Below, one piece after another: positions 35,606 through 47,599 of a stretch of DNA of 64,000 bases. Below the pieces are notes generated by a model, which saw nothing but the letters and a program-made list of their open reading frames with translations, was not told where the DNA came from and ran no database searches. The position numbers and the translations under genes are program-made. Every line of letters starts with the position of its first letter. The first letter of the stretch is position 1. The DNA comes from Parelaphostrongylus tenuis (Eukaryota; Nematoda; Chromadorea; Rhabditida; Metastrongylidae): the NCBI GenBank assembly GCA_019055375.1, contig JAHQIW010005605.1, positions 1 through 64,000 of the forward strand, given 5' to 3'.

Positions 35606-38600
35606 CAAGTGTATCACCAGTCATCCTGTTGATTGTCGAGTGATTCGAGCGGGTACCAGCAATACTTTCACTCTTCCCTATCGCATGCAAGAGTATCCCA
35701 GTGGGTCCTCCTTACTCTAGAAACTCTCTGAAAATCATATCTATCTTCTATAGCTTTCGTGAATAAATCGGACAAATCGTTCGGTGGTCTTCCTGTAGAG
35801 CGCTGATGTCCCGAAGTAAACAGTGGGTAACGGTTCCCGTCAATCGGTTGCCGCTGAAGCGCATCACGTGTTCAGTCAACCTTATTTTCGATATCCTAAC
35901 GTGTAGAACGGCGTCTCTGATTTTCCATCGTAGACATAGGTTAGAACTTCGGATCCTTGCTCTCATTTGTGAGATACGGGATATTCCTAGCATCGACCTT
36001 TTGACTGCGCGCTCGTTAACGCCAGATGATCTTTCATCCTGCTTACGTAGCGACCAGGCTTCTGTTGCATTTGTTGGGCCAGATATAATCGTCTAGTCGA
36101 AAAGGTGGGCACGGAGTCGGATGTTCTTTGTCCTGTTCACTACATCTTCGATGCTCTTAAGCGTTCCCCAAGCCGCTCGTTTCCTCCTGCTCAACTCTGG
36201 GGCTAGGTCGTTCATCATGTTGATTTCACGACCTTGATAAGCGTAGCTGGAACATTCGGAGATTGTCGTTCCATTGGGCGTGAATGAGACATTCAAAATC
36301 CATCCGTTCCTCATGAACATCGTTTTCGCTAGATTTAGTGGAAGACCAACATTTTCACAGGCGTTATCGAAATCAGTTAACGTTCGTTCCGCTTGGCTGA
36401 TGTTTGGTGTTATGAGGACGATATCGTCAGCAAATTGGAGATGGTTGAATTGTCGACCGTCAATTTTCACTCCCATATCGTCCCATTCTAATATTCGCAT
36501 GGTATTTTGTAGAGTGGCAGTGAACAGTTCTGGCGAAATTATATCGCCTTGCCTAACCCTTGTTCTTACGTCAACTGTAATATTGTTGAGGAATAGAGAT
36601 ATTTCGGTCGTGAAATCTTCATATAGCTCACGAAGGATCACTATGTATCGAGTAGGGACGCCCTGGTTATCCAGGGCCGCTATAACCGTTTCTGTTTCCG
36701 CTGAATCAGGCTTTGCTCTCATCGATGAAAGTGGGACACAGTGGTTGCTTCCACTTTCGTGAAACTTCAATGGGTCTTGTAATAGTGTGGATGTGGTCGA
36801 AGGTACTAAATCATCTTCGGAGCCCTGCTTGTTCGCATAGCTGTCCTTTGTCCAGTGTTCTGTCAATCCTGTTTAGAATGACTCGAGTAAAGAGTTTATA
36901 GACATTGGACAGCAATCATATTTGGCGATAATTGCCTATGTTGTGAAGGTCCCTTTTTTGGACAACAATGCGCTCTTGATGGCTTTCCATTGACTGGGGA
37001 TCTTGCATTCCGACAGGTAGCGAGTGAAGAGCCGAGCCAGGGTGATTGATGAGAACTAGTGGCATGTTCTTCAGGTGTTCTGGTCTAATCCTGTCTGCAC
37101 CGGGTGTTATTCTGTTCTTCACCGACGATATGGTATCTCGGATTTAGGAAAGGAAGACCATTGGAGCAACATATTCATCCTCTTCCAATTTCTGTAACGG
37201 TAAGATGACATGGCTAGCGAAGAGATCCGAGTAGTATTGGTGGATGATTTGCCCAATGCCGCTTGTTTAAGCTGTGAGTATCCTTTCAGGGCATCGGAGT
37301 GCAGTCATCTTGGTCTTATAACTGGGGAAGCCTCGCTGAAAATAGCAAATGCTCTTTTCAGCTTTTACCATAATTGCTGTTAGTCTCTCTTTAAGATCTT
37401 CTTTTATCTCTAATCTGCAGCGTTTGGCCAGTTCGGACGCAAGATTTTGGTAGCCTGTTACTCGTGTTATTCCACGTTGGCGCATCAGCTCGAGTGTCTG
37501 CGGAGGCAAGCGTCTCTTCGTGTCCTTAGGGCTCTCGGCTTTTATAGCGCTAACATGGAGATGTTCAACGAGCCGATCGTATTCTTCGTTGAAGTTGCCG
37601 ACAACAGTATCTTCCCAAGAGCCGACTAATGATTTGAACACATCCCAGTTTATGGTAGTTCTGGGACTTCGTTATTTGAATTAAAAGGCCTTCTCTCGTC
37701 ACTTCGAAAAACGGAACATTGAGCGGAGGAGGCAATGGTCTGATCCGAAGTAGAACTTAGAAACAACAGCGACATCGGTCAGACAAAGCCTTTGATTTAG
37801 TAAGATGTGCTCTATTTGCTTATGGTACTCTCTATTGGAAGACTCCCACTTCCATCGCCGAGAGTGAGGCTCTTGGAATTGTGAGTCACTATGGATGGTT
37901 TGTGTCGTCATAGTCAACTCAGATAGCCTCTCACCCTGTTTATCTCATTTTAGTCCGTGGTTCCCAATGTGACGTTTTTCAGGCTTTCTTCTTAGTCCGA
38001 TTATTGCATTAAAATTTCCGACAATGACCTTGAAAAATGTATGATCTTCTCTGGAGAACCTTTCGTGATCCACATAGAACGCTTCGACTTCGTCTTCGTC
38101 ATAGCTTAATGTTGGTGTGTAAGCAACGAAGATGGTCAAAGCCGGCATAGAATCACATCGTTTCCATTGTAATTGTCCGATACGGGTTCTTAGTTGTTCA
38201 AGCGAACAGATGTCCAGAGTCAAATTCGATTTGACGAGGACGCCAACGCCGCCGACAGCTCTGCTATCGCATGTTTCAAGGAATTGCTCGTCACCGGTGT
38301 CATAAACAGCGTGAAAAGGATAGTGTCTTCCTCAGCCAGGCCAATAACGTTGTACCTTATGCTTCTTCTTTGCGTCAGTAGATCTTCCACAAAGAATTCG
38401 TGAGCATGAGTTCTTGCACTGCAGGTATACATTGTCATTTTAGTCCATCTCGATTTTGGCAGCCTAGTTTGGCTCTGAGATTTCAGCAGCCTCTCCGTAC
38501 TCGTCCTATCTGGCGCTGCCGTACCAGGGCCTCTTTCAGGGTCAGGGGAGTAAGGCCCATTTTCCTTGCTGTTTTTGGCATTTTGATACCCAATGTATAG

Positions 38601-38939
38601 CTTGCCAGGCTCCAAACGTGAGGGCTGGGTGCTCACAATAGCTCACCAGTCTCTCTCGGAGGAGCGGGTGGAGCTTCTTTGTAGGAGGCGACTCCTAACC
38701 GCCTCCCATGTACTTCCCAGCCGTTTGATTGCAGGCTTTGGCCGACTTGACTTGTAGAAAGAGCGTTTTGTCAAGTCGGCGCTGCACAAGCAGGGACCTC
38801 ATCACCCGAATCGGCCTGCATCTCTGGGAAGCACACGGTTCTTTTTGGTTCGCGTTTATTCCCCTATCCACCACCTGGGGCGTGCCACATGCCCTCGCGA
38901 CTAACCGGGCGAGATTTCTTAACGAGGGAGGTTCGTGGA
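35601..38939 (-). mobile_element. RTE retrotransposon copy 3, full length but broken
   Basis: Minus-strand RTE with its 3' tail at 35601 and its 5' end near 38936. It shares several variants with copy 2 that the intact copy lacks, for example GCGCTCGTTAACGCC for GCGTTCGATAACGGC and ACCAGGCTTCTG for ACCAGGTTTCTG. That supports a common origin by duplication of the two. Confidence 0.92.
35640..38636 (-). pseudogene. RTE endonuclease-reverse transcriptase, pseudogene (copy 3)
   Basis: Broken polyprotein. Minus 38636-38220 holds the N-terminus with IGLAEEDTILF, where the catalytic glutamate of the endonuclease is expected in IGLAE. 38223-37945 is the endonuclease core, 37641-37267 the linker, 37122-36916 the RT start, and 36866-36093 (257 codons) the palm and thumb. 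The palm has GVPTRYIVILRELYEDF, VRQGDIISPELF and FADDIVLITPNISQAER. Motif A (FIDLKKAFD) is destroyed by a deletion near 36720, so this copy is inactive. Confidence 0.9.
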
Positions 38940-39945
38940 TCGCTAGTTGTTTTTGTGGTGGATACGGTGTAGTTGCGTCTCTTTACCGATGAGCTAAGAA
39001 GTGCTCCTGTATCACATCTTTTATACTCGTTAACGGCCGTTTTGTTATGTTCAGCGGCTCTCACATTCTATATCTGTTATACATTGAAATTTTTCGCGCT
39101 AATCTCGTTGATGCGATTTTACTTAATTTATCGATTATTAACGCTCATTCGGTAGCTTTAGAAATGTTAGTTTCAATCTTGGGTTCTCCGATTACCAGGA
39201 GACCTTCGTATTACGTTCTGCTAACAGAGAAAAAGTAGCGTCTTTCTATCGGAGTGGTTGTCCCATTTCACATATTGTATAGTAAAGTTTTGATCCAGCA
39301 TGTTTTACAGCACGAAGAGGTACAGTGATACTTTGAGCACTTTTATAAACATTTTTTTAAAAATTGGCGCGTATTTGCTTCAGAAATGAACTTTTCATTA
39401 TTAATTCCGTGAGATACAGTCACATTGTGTGGAGCATGCTTGTGTTCCAAGCCGTTTACCGAACCAAACTTTGTTTCTAGACTATTCGTAACCATCTAAT
39501 ATTTCGAAAAATGCTAGCCTCCCACTGACCTTTGTCTTTAAGGAGCTTCACACCTCATCCTAACAACAAGAAGAATTTCAAGTTTTCGTTTTGGGATGAT
39601 TAGCCGGTTGCTCCAGCTTCATAGGGCATTTGATGGCACTTATATACTGAAGTACTGATTTGGAGGTGGTTTGTTGGTATGAAAAGATGAATTGATAGTC
39701 GAGGAGCGTCTTCAAGCGTGTAAAAAAAGCCTGGTTAATGTGAAAATTCTTACTTCTCTCCACGAAAGCTACATATCTGGGAAGCAGTGCAATCTTCCGT
39801 TCTGCTCTCCAAACTCTCCGAGACCAATCACTCGTTCAAGTGTGATGCATAAAGAGAGGAGTATCCGCAACGTTCTTTAACGTTTTGCAGTAGTGTGAAA
39901 TCAAATGCATATAATATCATAGTGCATATAATTTTACAATTCTTA
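38940..39945. repeat. Duplicated flank beyond the RTE 5' end (copy 2 of 2)
   Basis: Partner of 14461-15463, with matching blocks in the same order (GTTAACGGCCGTTTTG at 39031, ACGCTCATTCGGTAGCTTT at 39140). No gene seen. Confidence 0.8.
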
Positions 39946-40780
39946 TCGATTTCGAGGCGATACATAAAGAACCGATCTCATTTGCTGGACAAGAAGTTTG
40001 CATAGGAGTGTTGGTAATCATTCCAAACCTTAGGTTTTTTATTGGAGCCTACGCAGCGGGTTTCTTGAAACACTTTCCTATATCGCTCTAGCATTGAGAA
40101 CAAATGCTGCGTAACACATCCGCCCTGCGCCTTCATTTTTATCACGCTTATATTCCTATGAAACCACAAAAGGTATGCAAACGTGTGGAGAACCTTTCGT
40201 AATGTGTTAGTGAATCGTTTCATCTGTAGTTTTTCTCAAAGCAGAAAGAATTCCAGATTGAATAACAAGTTGCATTCCACATATACAACGACCAGGGCAT
40301 TTATAAGTTGACCCCGATCACCGACCCTTGGATCAGTCGATAAACAAGCTCGATAGAAATGTAAAACCCGATCTTGTTTTCCCTGCTAAAGGTATTTCTA
40401 GAAAATGAGCACGGCGTTGGGAACACGAAAACTTACTCTATAGATCGATTGCTATCAGTATAAATAATGCGCTTTGCTCCGGCTAAGTGTAAAGCATAAA
40501 TCTTTAATATCTCTTACAACGCTATCAAAAGAGCTTATAAACACATTTTTGAGTTCTTCGAGACTTGTGCTATCGAATGAATACTTGCACTCTAAGAAAG
40601 GGCTTTTGTCTAGCGAGATGTGAGTGATATATGAAAAAAATCGTCGTGTACAACATAATTTTATTTCTGGACCTTACAGCGTTATAAAAGAGTGTTTTGG
40701 AAAACTGACACGCAGACATCTAATTAGGTATTTAAGCTTTCGAATAATGGTTAACACTTCTGCCCGACACTGAAGCGAGC
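39946..40780. mobile_element. Palindromic element, family P, copy P3
   Basis: Partner of P1. The left arm has GAGGCGATACATAAAGAACC then TCTCATTTGCTGGACAAGA. The right arm has CAGCGTTATAAAAGAGTG then TAAGCTTTCGAATAATGG. As in P1 the extreme right terminus is missing, consistent with copying as part of the larger block. Confidence 0.8.
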
Positions 40781-43480
40781 AGAAGTTCTCTTCAAAACAA
40801 CCTTGTAATTTCTTCAATAATTAGATCCTAAATGAAGAATTAGTTATACCAGTCCACGAAAACGTTGCTTACTTGATTACAAAACTCGAAGTCTTATACA
40901 AAATACTGTATACAATTTACTAGATACTTGGTCACTTTACCGAAACTTACTTCCTCAGAACATCTCAAAAACATATTTCTTGCACCTCATCACTGTAGTT
41001 TTCAAAAATTTCACCTCCGTCATAACATTTTAGCTCAAAACATCTATTCTACTTTTACTAAATTGGACGATCATTACAATCAACATCGACCATCAACCAT
41101 CCACACTAAAACTTCAATAACGACTAGCAGTTTGCGATTTATAGCAATTTCATCTCCTTGTTTACAGTAATTGACAGTAAATGTGCAAATGATAAAGTCG
41201 ATGAAGCTTGCACGCAAGCCCAAAACGTTCATGGTAGTTTACAATTACTGTTAACGATTGTGACAATGAACATTTGGAAAATTATCTTACTAACTAGTGG
41301 GTCTAGGTCAAGGGCATTTTGAATAAATTTTACTCATTTTCAGGCCACTTGAGTAGATCCTATCAGTGGATGAGCAAGCTCCCTTGACATCAGAAATGTG
41401 GGTGGAGAAACAGAAATACCATTTCAAGAAGGTCGGTGGAAATATTGAGTCGTTGGCTGCTTGCTGAGTTTACTGAGATTACTATGTAAACATTATAATA
41501 TTCCGCTTCTCTCAAATAGCTACTCTTCTTTTATGAGTGTCATTCTAAGGTTCTATGGGCATGTGAAATGTCCTTGATCAATAACATCAATTTCTAATGG
41601 TTGCCTATCCAGTGATGTTTTCTAATGATCAGATTCCATATGATACTTCCTCACTAGTCTCAAAAGTAACATTCGTTCTCTGCCTCTTCAATTTACTATT
41701 AATAAAGCTGTGACCTGCAATGTGCCTTACTGATCATTCCATCCCTATGAAATTAGACCATTACGCTGATGATTTCGCTCAAGAAACCAGATGTATTGCG
41801 GCGCTAAAAGCTAACAGCATGCATCACAATTTAACAGTGAAAATTTTGGCACTTGACTGCCAAAACTGGAAGCCTTTAGTGAAAACCGTCGAACTCTAAA
41901 ATGATTATTATCTACAACTTGTTCCCCAACCATACTCTGATTAGTCTAAGTCTGAGTGATAGCTGTGCTTTTTTGCTAAATCGCTCATTGTAACATGTTC
42001 CAGCCTAGCCGACACCCGTCAAGCAGTCAATCGTGCACGCTCTCATCTATCTTCAAAGCGTTGGGGTGCTGTTCTTATATATTTCTACAGCTGAGGCGAA
42101 ATATTATGCTCTCAGTAACTTTCTCTACTTTAGATATTCTTCTCTTCCGTCGTCCCAAAGCAGTCGTCGCCTCACTTACTTACTGGATTAAGAAGTGGTC
42201 GGTACGGTTCGAACACAGCAGTTCCACCGTCCTGCCCACTATCGCCAGGACCAACAACTGTTTACAATCTGCCGCCACTATTAAGTAGCACTCTATTGCC
42301 ATGCAACTACTTCACATGAAGTATGCTTATGTTTCAAAAGATCTCATGGCTCATAAGTTTTTATGCACACACGATTCCTAGCATATCTGACGTGATATGA
42401 GTTACTTGTGAAAAGTATAGTCAGAAATGCTTCATTCATTTCATGATGAAAAACGTCGTTGTATTCGTTGTGGCAGTGACCTAAAATTGAAAGATTCATG
42501 CCTCAGTTTATGGCTGCAGAATTGCGAGATGGTAATGTAACCAGTTATCTGACAATATCCGTTCATTTCGTATGGTAATTCATGTTGAAACAGGATATGA
42601 ATGGTAGATATGATTAAATACAAAGAAGGTTGTATCAAGAATATCCAAGAAAATATGACCTTCTGAAGAATGTTTGACATGCCCCTTTAACAACGCGAGG
42701 TTTTGAAGGAAGCCCTGGCATTGTTTTTCCGCGACAGCTTTAGTGAATTCCTTTCTATCATATCTCATGATATAATGGAGATAGATCCTTTCTTGATGAG
42801 GAAGAGAACTTGAGTTCAATTATGAAACTACAACAAATTGGGTGATGACAACGCGTCCGAATTAGTTGCCGAAACAACAGTTCCAACTTTTATTCGTCGC
42901 CAGATGGTTTTCCATCACAAAATGTGTAGTGCATCCTCAATTACCAAAGAGACAAGCAATACTCAAAACTTTAGTTGGATTTGGCGTAATTACCCCTTTG
43001 CACGTTTCGCGTGCACCCACTACAACAACTAAGGCCGTGAATTGTTTATCTAAAATGTAAACATGACAGAAAAGCGAAGCAAGGTGGCCTTTTATGCAGA
43101 TGTAGATGATTCAAATCAGATGTTGATTAAGATATCACTTGAGGATTATCACTGAAGAAATAAGCCATTCTTATCAAGCGTGACCTTATGTGGAAGTCCA
43201 CTCTAATCGATAATGGCATAAAAGTGCTTGTCTACATAGGTACTTGATTGCTCGTCCTAACAAATCGGATACGGGTACTATTACTTCGTTTGTTTCGTCG
43301 TCTTCCGTTCGCCTCCTGGGCGTAAGTGGGATGCGGTCATGGATTCAGCTGCGGCTTGGCAACTTTTGATCAGTAATTATTTCTTATCTCTCTGTATTGA
43401 CTTTTCTTGCTGATTCTTAGTGATTTCTTTGTGGTTGCTATTGGTGAAATGCTGAACACTCCTCAAGCGTATATTTCTCG
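40781..43480. other. Unassigned, possible decayed coding remnants
   Basis: No gene I can support. Around 41740-41880 a plus frame reads MKLDHYADDFAQETRC and then ALDCQNWKPLVKT. That has the YADD tetrad and spacing reminiscent of a non-RTE reverse transcriptase palm, but the flanking motifs are not convincing. Minus frames at 42819-42580 and 42680-42441 and plus frames at 42838-43060 overlap each other and have no recognisable product. Confidence 0.25.
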
Positions 43481-43486
43481 TATCGC

Positions 43487-43779
43487 ATGGAAACAGTTCT
43501 AGAATGTGCGCAACCCTCCAGCACAGTCAGCGGTGAAGTTCGCGTGCTTGCAAGTTTGATACATTGTAACTCAGATTCTTCCAGGTCGGAAGCGATGACG
43601 TTATGATAGCAGCATGTGATGGAGTGGTAGATGAAGTGTGGTCGGCCTGGAAGAACAAATTCACAGCAGGCAATAATAAAGGAAGTAAGATTGTTTAAGT
43701 GAATGCAACTGGTTTTTGCTGTTGATTATGTGCAGACCATAAGATTCTTCGCTTTTACTGCTCTTTAGCGGTGGTGTAA
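43487..43779 (+). CDS. Possible small spliced gene fragment, three exons
   Basis: Unrecognised. Exon 43487-43537 starts METVLECAQPSS. An intron 43538-43584 (47 bp) begins GTTCGC and ends TTCTTCCAG. Exon 43585-43684 reads VGSDDVMIAACDGVVDEVWS. An intron 43685-43735 (51 bp) begins GTAAGATTG and ends TATGTGCAG. Exon 43736-43779 ends ILRFYCSLAVV and a stop. The frame stays open across both joins, giving 65 codons, and the intron sizes are nematode-like. The last codons and the stop lie inside the end motif of a tRNA-like element, so an insertion may have truncated the gene. The first donor is weak, and further exons could lie upstream. Confidence 0.3.
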
Positions 43780-43890
43780 TGATCCAAATATACATTTGAG
43801 AACGTTGAGTGGTATGCAAACATTTAACCCCAGATTTCGAGTGCTACCACTGCTCCATCGCTCCTTGTTGTCACTGCTGAAAATAAGTGA
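43762..43890 (-). repeat. Remnant of tRNA-like foldback family C
   Basis: CTGCTCTTTAGCGGTGGTGT matches the family end. A degenerate antisense module follows (TTAACCCCAGATTTCGAG, then GCTACCACTGCTCCATCGC). One arm only. Confidence 0.5.
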
Positions 43891-44490
43891 AATAAGCAGT
43901 TCATTTGATTATACATATCCAATAACTGTCAGCGTATCTGGAGTTTGATGCCAACATCTGTTCACCAGTCACAACACTTGACCATTGGCTGTTATCAGTA
44001 TGAAAACCTTGTCATACAAGAATTGTGATAGCAGTGCAGAGGCTCTGCTTCGACGTTGGTTGTCTCATGTCGCCGTAAAGGAGGAAACACGGTTTCGACT
44101 TCCATCGAAGATTCAAACTCTCTGTATTTCTCAGCACCTCAAAATATGTAGCTGCCACATCTCCTTTTTTTTTAGAAGAAAATTACATATTTGAGCAAAT
44201 GTTGGTCAAGTCTATGGCCATAGACTGTATTGAAAATTTCCGATTATAGTTCGCGTTTTTTACAGAGCGAAGAAACGATCGACAAAAGATTAGCTGACGG
44301 CTCATCAACATAATAACAATCTCTGGCTCACTCAAGTCTAAGAGTTTTGTGAGGTCTATGGTAATATTTACGTTGTGCTTTTGCTATGTACGCTGTAATG
44401 ACGTCATTGTCGAGTCAGCAAAAGCTGCAGCGGCTGCTTAAACTATTACTGTACATTCCACTCAAAAATTCTCTACTCTCGCATTATGGG
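43891..44490. other. Unassigned stretch
   Basis: A 69-codon plus frame at 43985-44194 is unsupported. Nothing else is recognised. Confidence 0.35.
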
Positions 44491-44580
44491 TTTCAATCGG
44501 ATATGTCATTGAAGTGCTTTACAATTGTTTTTCGTGACTGAATCTTGAATACTGCCCTTTTAGCTGACAAGAGATAGATA

Positions 44581-44862
44581 TCAATTGTTATCACTGTTGT
44601 TATAGTTGCTGCCTTGTTGCTGTAGATCGATGGTTGACCTTTCAGCGATTTTTCCTTCATTAAAAAGTAAAGGCGTATATGTAGCATTACTCGTTTGTGT
44701 TGGTGGTTTTTTACTAATAAAAGTCTTTTTATCAGTGAACGTAATTTTATTTACGAGAATCTTTTCTTGTGAAATTACATCAAATCCGCCATAAGTTCGA
44801 AAGATCAGGCAAAATAGTAGTATCATATTTATGATAACATTACACTCGTCTTTGCGCATCAT
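44581..44862 (-). CDS. Possible exon with signal peptide, unknown product
   Basis: A 93-codon frame starting MMRKDECNVI, then a run of hydrophobic residues (NMILLFCLIFRTYG) that fits a signal peptide, then GFDVISQEKILVNK and a polar C-terminus rich in N, Q and T. I recognise no family. It starts 3 bases after the stop of the frame at 45161-44865 on the same strand, which is not typical of nematode gene spacing. One of the two is therefore probably chance, or splicing joins parts of them. Support is composition only. Confidence 0.25.
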   Translation of the reverse strand: MMRKDECNVIINMILLFCLIFRTYGGFDVISQEKILVNKITFTDKKTFISKKPPTQTSNATYTPLLFNEGKIAERSTIDLQQQGSNYNNSDNN

Positions 44863-44864
44863 TT

Positions 44865-45161
44865 TTAACTTTTGGGCGTTATCCGAAACAAATCAGAAGT
44901 CCTAATATCTGATGTTTTCGACTCTTGTGCCACAGATCGTGAAAGTCGTCTCAAATCACCAACAATGTGGAATTGGTGTGACCTATATGGAGGCCTCGGA
45001 GCGTCATAGAGATAATTACTAAAATATGGAAAATGTTGTTGAATAAACGCGATCTGGGCACCAGGTTGTTCAAATGGGAACTGGGCGCCATCACACGTCG
45101 CATATAATCGAAAGGGAGCGAGCTCTTCAAAGAGGGTCAATGGACTTGTCTGAGAGTTCAC
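44865..45161 (-). CDS. Possible terminal exon, unknown product
   Basis: An open frame of 98 codons beginning at a GTG, with an in-frame stop two codons before it. An acceptor-like CTCTCAG lies at its start, giving a possible exon beginning TSPLTLFEELAPFRLYATC and running through QPGAQIAFIQQHFPYF, APRPPYRSHQFHIVG and RITPKS to a stop. The aromatic and proline-rich composition is protein-like and unlike the neighbouring repeats. No family recognised and no upstream exon found. Confidence 0.25.
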   Translation of the reverse strand: MNSQTSPLTLFEELAPFRLYATCDGAQFPFEQPGAQIAFIQQHFPYFSNYLYDAPRPPYRSHQFHIVGDLRRLSRSVAQESKTSDIRTSDLFRITPKS

Positions 45162-45480
45162 TTCTCATTCGCCTTCATTAGCACCGTAAAGTATGATGCC
45201 TCTTTCTTGTTCGTGTCAGAATGTTCGATTTGGAAGCACGAGGACGAACCATAGAGTAATAAGCAATACATATGTAATGAAATGTGAAGTTTTGTCAAAT
45301 CAACATACATAGGAGCATAATTCAAATGATTAGCCACTTATTGACAAAAGGGCTTCCATAACACCACTTGATGTTAGGTATATTTTGCCTAAGGTATAGG
45401 TTCCGAGTGTTCTTCCAAGACCCGCTCTCGAAATTCAATGTATCTGATGATTATTTTTGAGCCAACTTGTCATATCGTCT
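45162..45480. other. Unassigned stretch
   Basis: No supported feature. Confidence 0.4.
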
Positions 45481-45856
45481 TTTATGGGCAACATATGATA
45501 CACATGTTTCACCCTTGACAGCCTCATCAGTAGGACAATACCCTTTGTCTCAGCCAATTTCTTTGAGCTCCTACATCTCCCTACAGAGAGTAGGCGACAC
45601 AAACGATCTACACGTGCCGTCAGTGAAAAAAATCACAAGGTCGACAATGCTTCACGCTCGATTCCTCTTGCCTAATACTTTCGAAATATCATACCGGAAT
45701 TCGGGATTTATATCATTTGACGATACGTGTTAATCGTTTGATGTCGCCCATTCTATGTAGGGGGATATATAGGCTTGGTAAGACGAAGGGTGCTGCCCGA
45801 CTGATTGAGGTGGCAAGAGCGAAACACGTGTATCGGGCTCTATAATTTGCCCATAA
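45481..45856. mobile_element. Small foldback element, family D, copy 2
   Basis: The left end TTTATGGGCAACATATGATA then CACATGTTTCACCCTTGACA matches the complement of the right end (CACGTGTATCGGGCTC... TTTGCCCATAAA). The arms run about 170 bp each and carry GAGTAGGCGACACAAACGAT on one side and the complement of GAATGGGCGACATCAAACGA on the other. Same family as 9643-9900. Frames across it are incidental. Confidence 0.75.
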
Positions 45857-47599
45857 AAAATTTACATTATATGTCGGCTCAAAAATGATTATCAAATTAA
45901 AGGTATTTACGTAGCAGCTGACGACGTACGGTGAAAGGTGGGAGGTTGTTAACTGCTGCAGAACTGTCAAGACCACTGTGCCATAGATATGTTTATATAG
46001 CGCTGATTATTTCATTCCGTAAAAGAAGGTCTTGTTTTGACGTGAGAAGTTGTTTTCGCGCATGCCTTAATCTTTGTATCAGTCCTAGTGGTTGGTATGT
46101 TGAAGCCATTAGAAATGGTTATACTTCGTATAATAATGCTTTAAGATTGTACTTGAATATGTGCTTAACATTCAGAATTAAGTTGAGTAATCTGGCTGCA
46201 TAGTCAAAATTCGTCAAAATCATCCGAATCTCTCCGTTGTGGACAGATTGTAACTTTCTCTCCAGCTCTGAGATATTGCGCTCAGTGCCTTATGTGCATA
46301 TAGTGAGGTTTCGTCAGTGTGTTGTTCCACTTTCTGTCGTCGATCAAACTTCGTCTACCCTACTTCACGATCAGGTGAAATTTTGCCATCGTTCCTGGTG
46401 TTTTCTTTCCTTCAAGTGGAGAGAATGTTCAGAGGGCTGCTATCCTTTTTCCTTTGGTACATTGTTCGGACATAATTAGAAGGAGCTCACATGCACGACT
46501 AAGCTTCGTTATTTACTCTTTATCTTTTTTTCTTGATCAAGTTTATGAATACTATATGACCTCCTATGAATCACGGTTATGTATACTTGATTGCATATTG
46601 TCAGCAGCACTAATTTTACTCGACTTACTTGCGCTAAATTCACATGGTCTTGAAGGACACCAACAGTACAATAGTGATTTCCTGGTCCGCTCAGCTGCTT
46701 GCAATGAGTGCCCTAGTCTATTTCAGCAATACTTTTATGAAAGAAGCCTCAAATCCTCATATACTTTTGTCAGGCTATCAACCGTAGAAGTTGTGAGATG
46801 AAGTTTGCCTATATAACTATAATGAGCTATGAATTCCGTGATACTTGCACATGATGACTAACAGCGCTTGTTGATTTCTTTCCGAAAAAGCGATGGCAAT
46901 GAGGTCGGTGACGTTGCGATGACATTATTGAAAAGAAATTATTCGTCACAGATTTTGATCGATAAAGGACAACGTAGTTGAAAAGATGAAAGACGATCGA
47001 TGAGTGTTCAGGCAAAGTGCTGTCGCTTAAGACTCCATCTTTTGTTGTGCAACTAGAAGCTACCGATCTTACACCAGTGCACAATTAGAAAGAACGACGT
47101 GCGCGGTGTAGGCAGAACACTCTCACCAACTTTGGAAAGATGTACAATGAGATTGTGCTCTCTCTTCAAAGCGCATTCTACACTGCTCAATAATTGGTCC
47201 TTCGACCCCACCGTTTTCGGATGTTCGCCTACAGACGTGGTCATCACAAAAGATGTCGTGACCGAGGAGAGTTCATCCAATTCTTTAATGACGGAGCAAT
47301 GTGCTCGAGACGACGTAGCGCTCAGATGCAAGAAATCAATCGGTTTCGACGAAATGTAGTTGCCCAATATTCGGAAAATGATTGTAGAGCAGGAGCAGTA
47401 AAATGTGACTGGAATTCGTACACAAGTTGATTTTACGGCGCTCTTCTTGTCCTTCAACTAAAGATACTTGAGGCTTTCATTAGTTACATATCGGAAAAAA
47501 ATGTTGGTTTTACTCTTGAAATAATCTTCAGTCCATTCCATTGGATAAGGAACTTTGAAAAATAATTGCTAAGCTAGCACAACGAGCGCTGATATGCTA
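45857..47599. other. Unassigned, several overlapping open frames
   Basis: Open frames lie on both strands at 46237-46801 and 46827-47457 (for example minus 47457-47053, plus 47099-47359 and 47194-47430), mutually overlapping. One reads RFRMFAYRRGHHKRCRDRGE, an Arg-rich stretch. I recognise no family and see no consistent exon structure. Confidence 0.25.

Noticed and set aside
36274..36762. 162-codon plus-strand frame
   Set aside because: It is the antisense shadow of the RT palm in RTE copy 3; the same shadow appears at 11638-12099 and 62447-62950.
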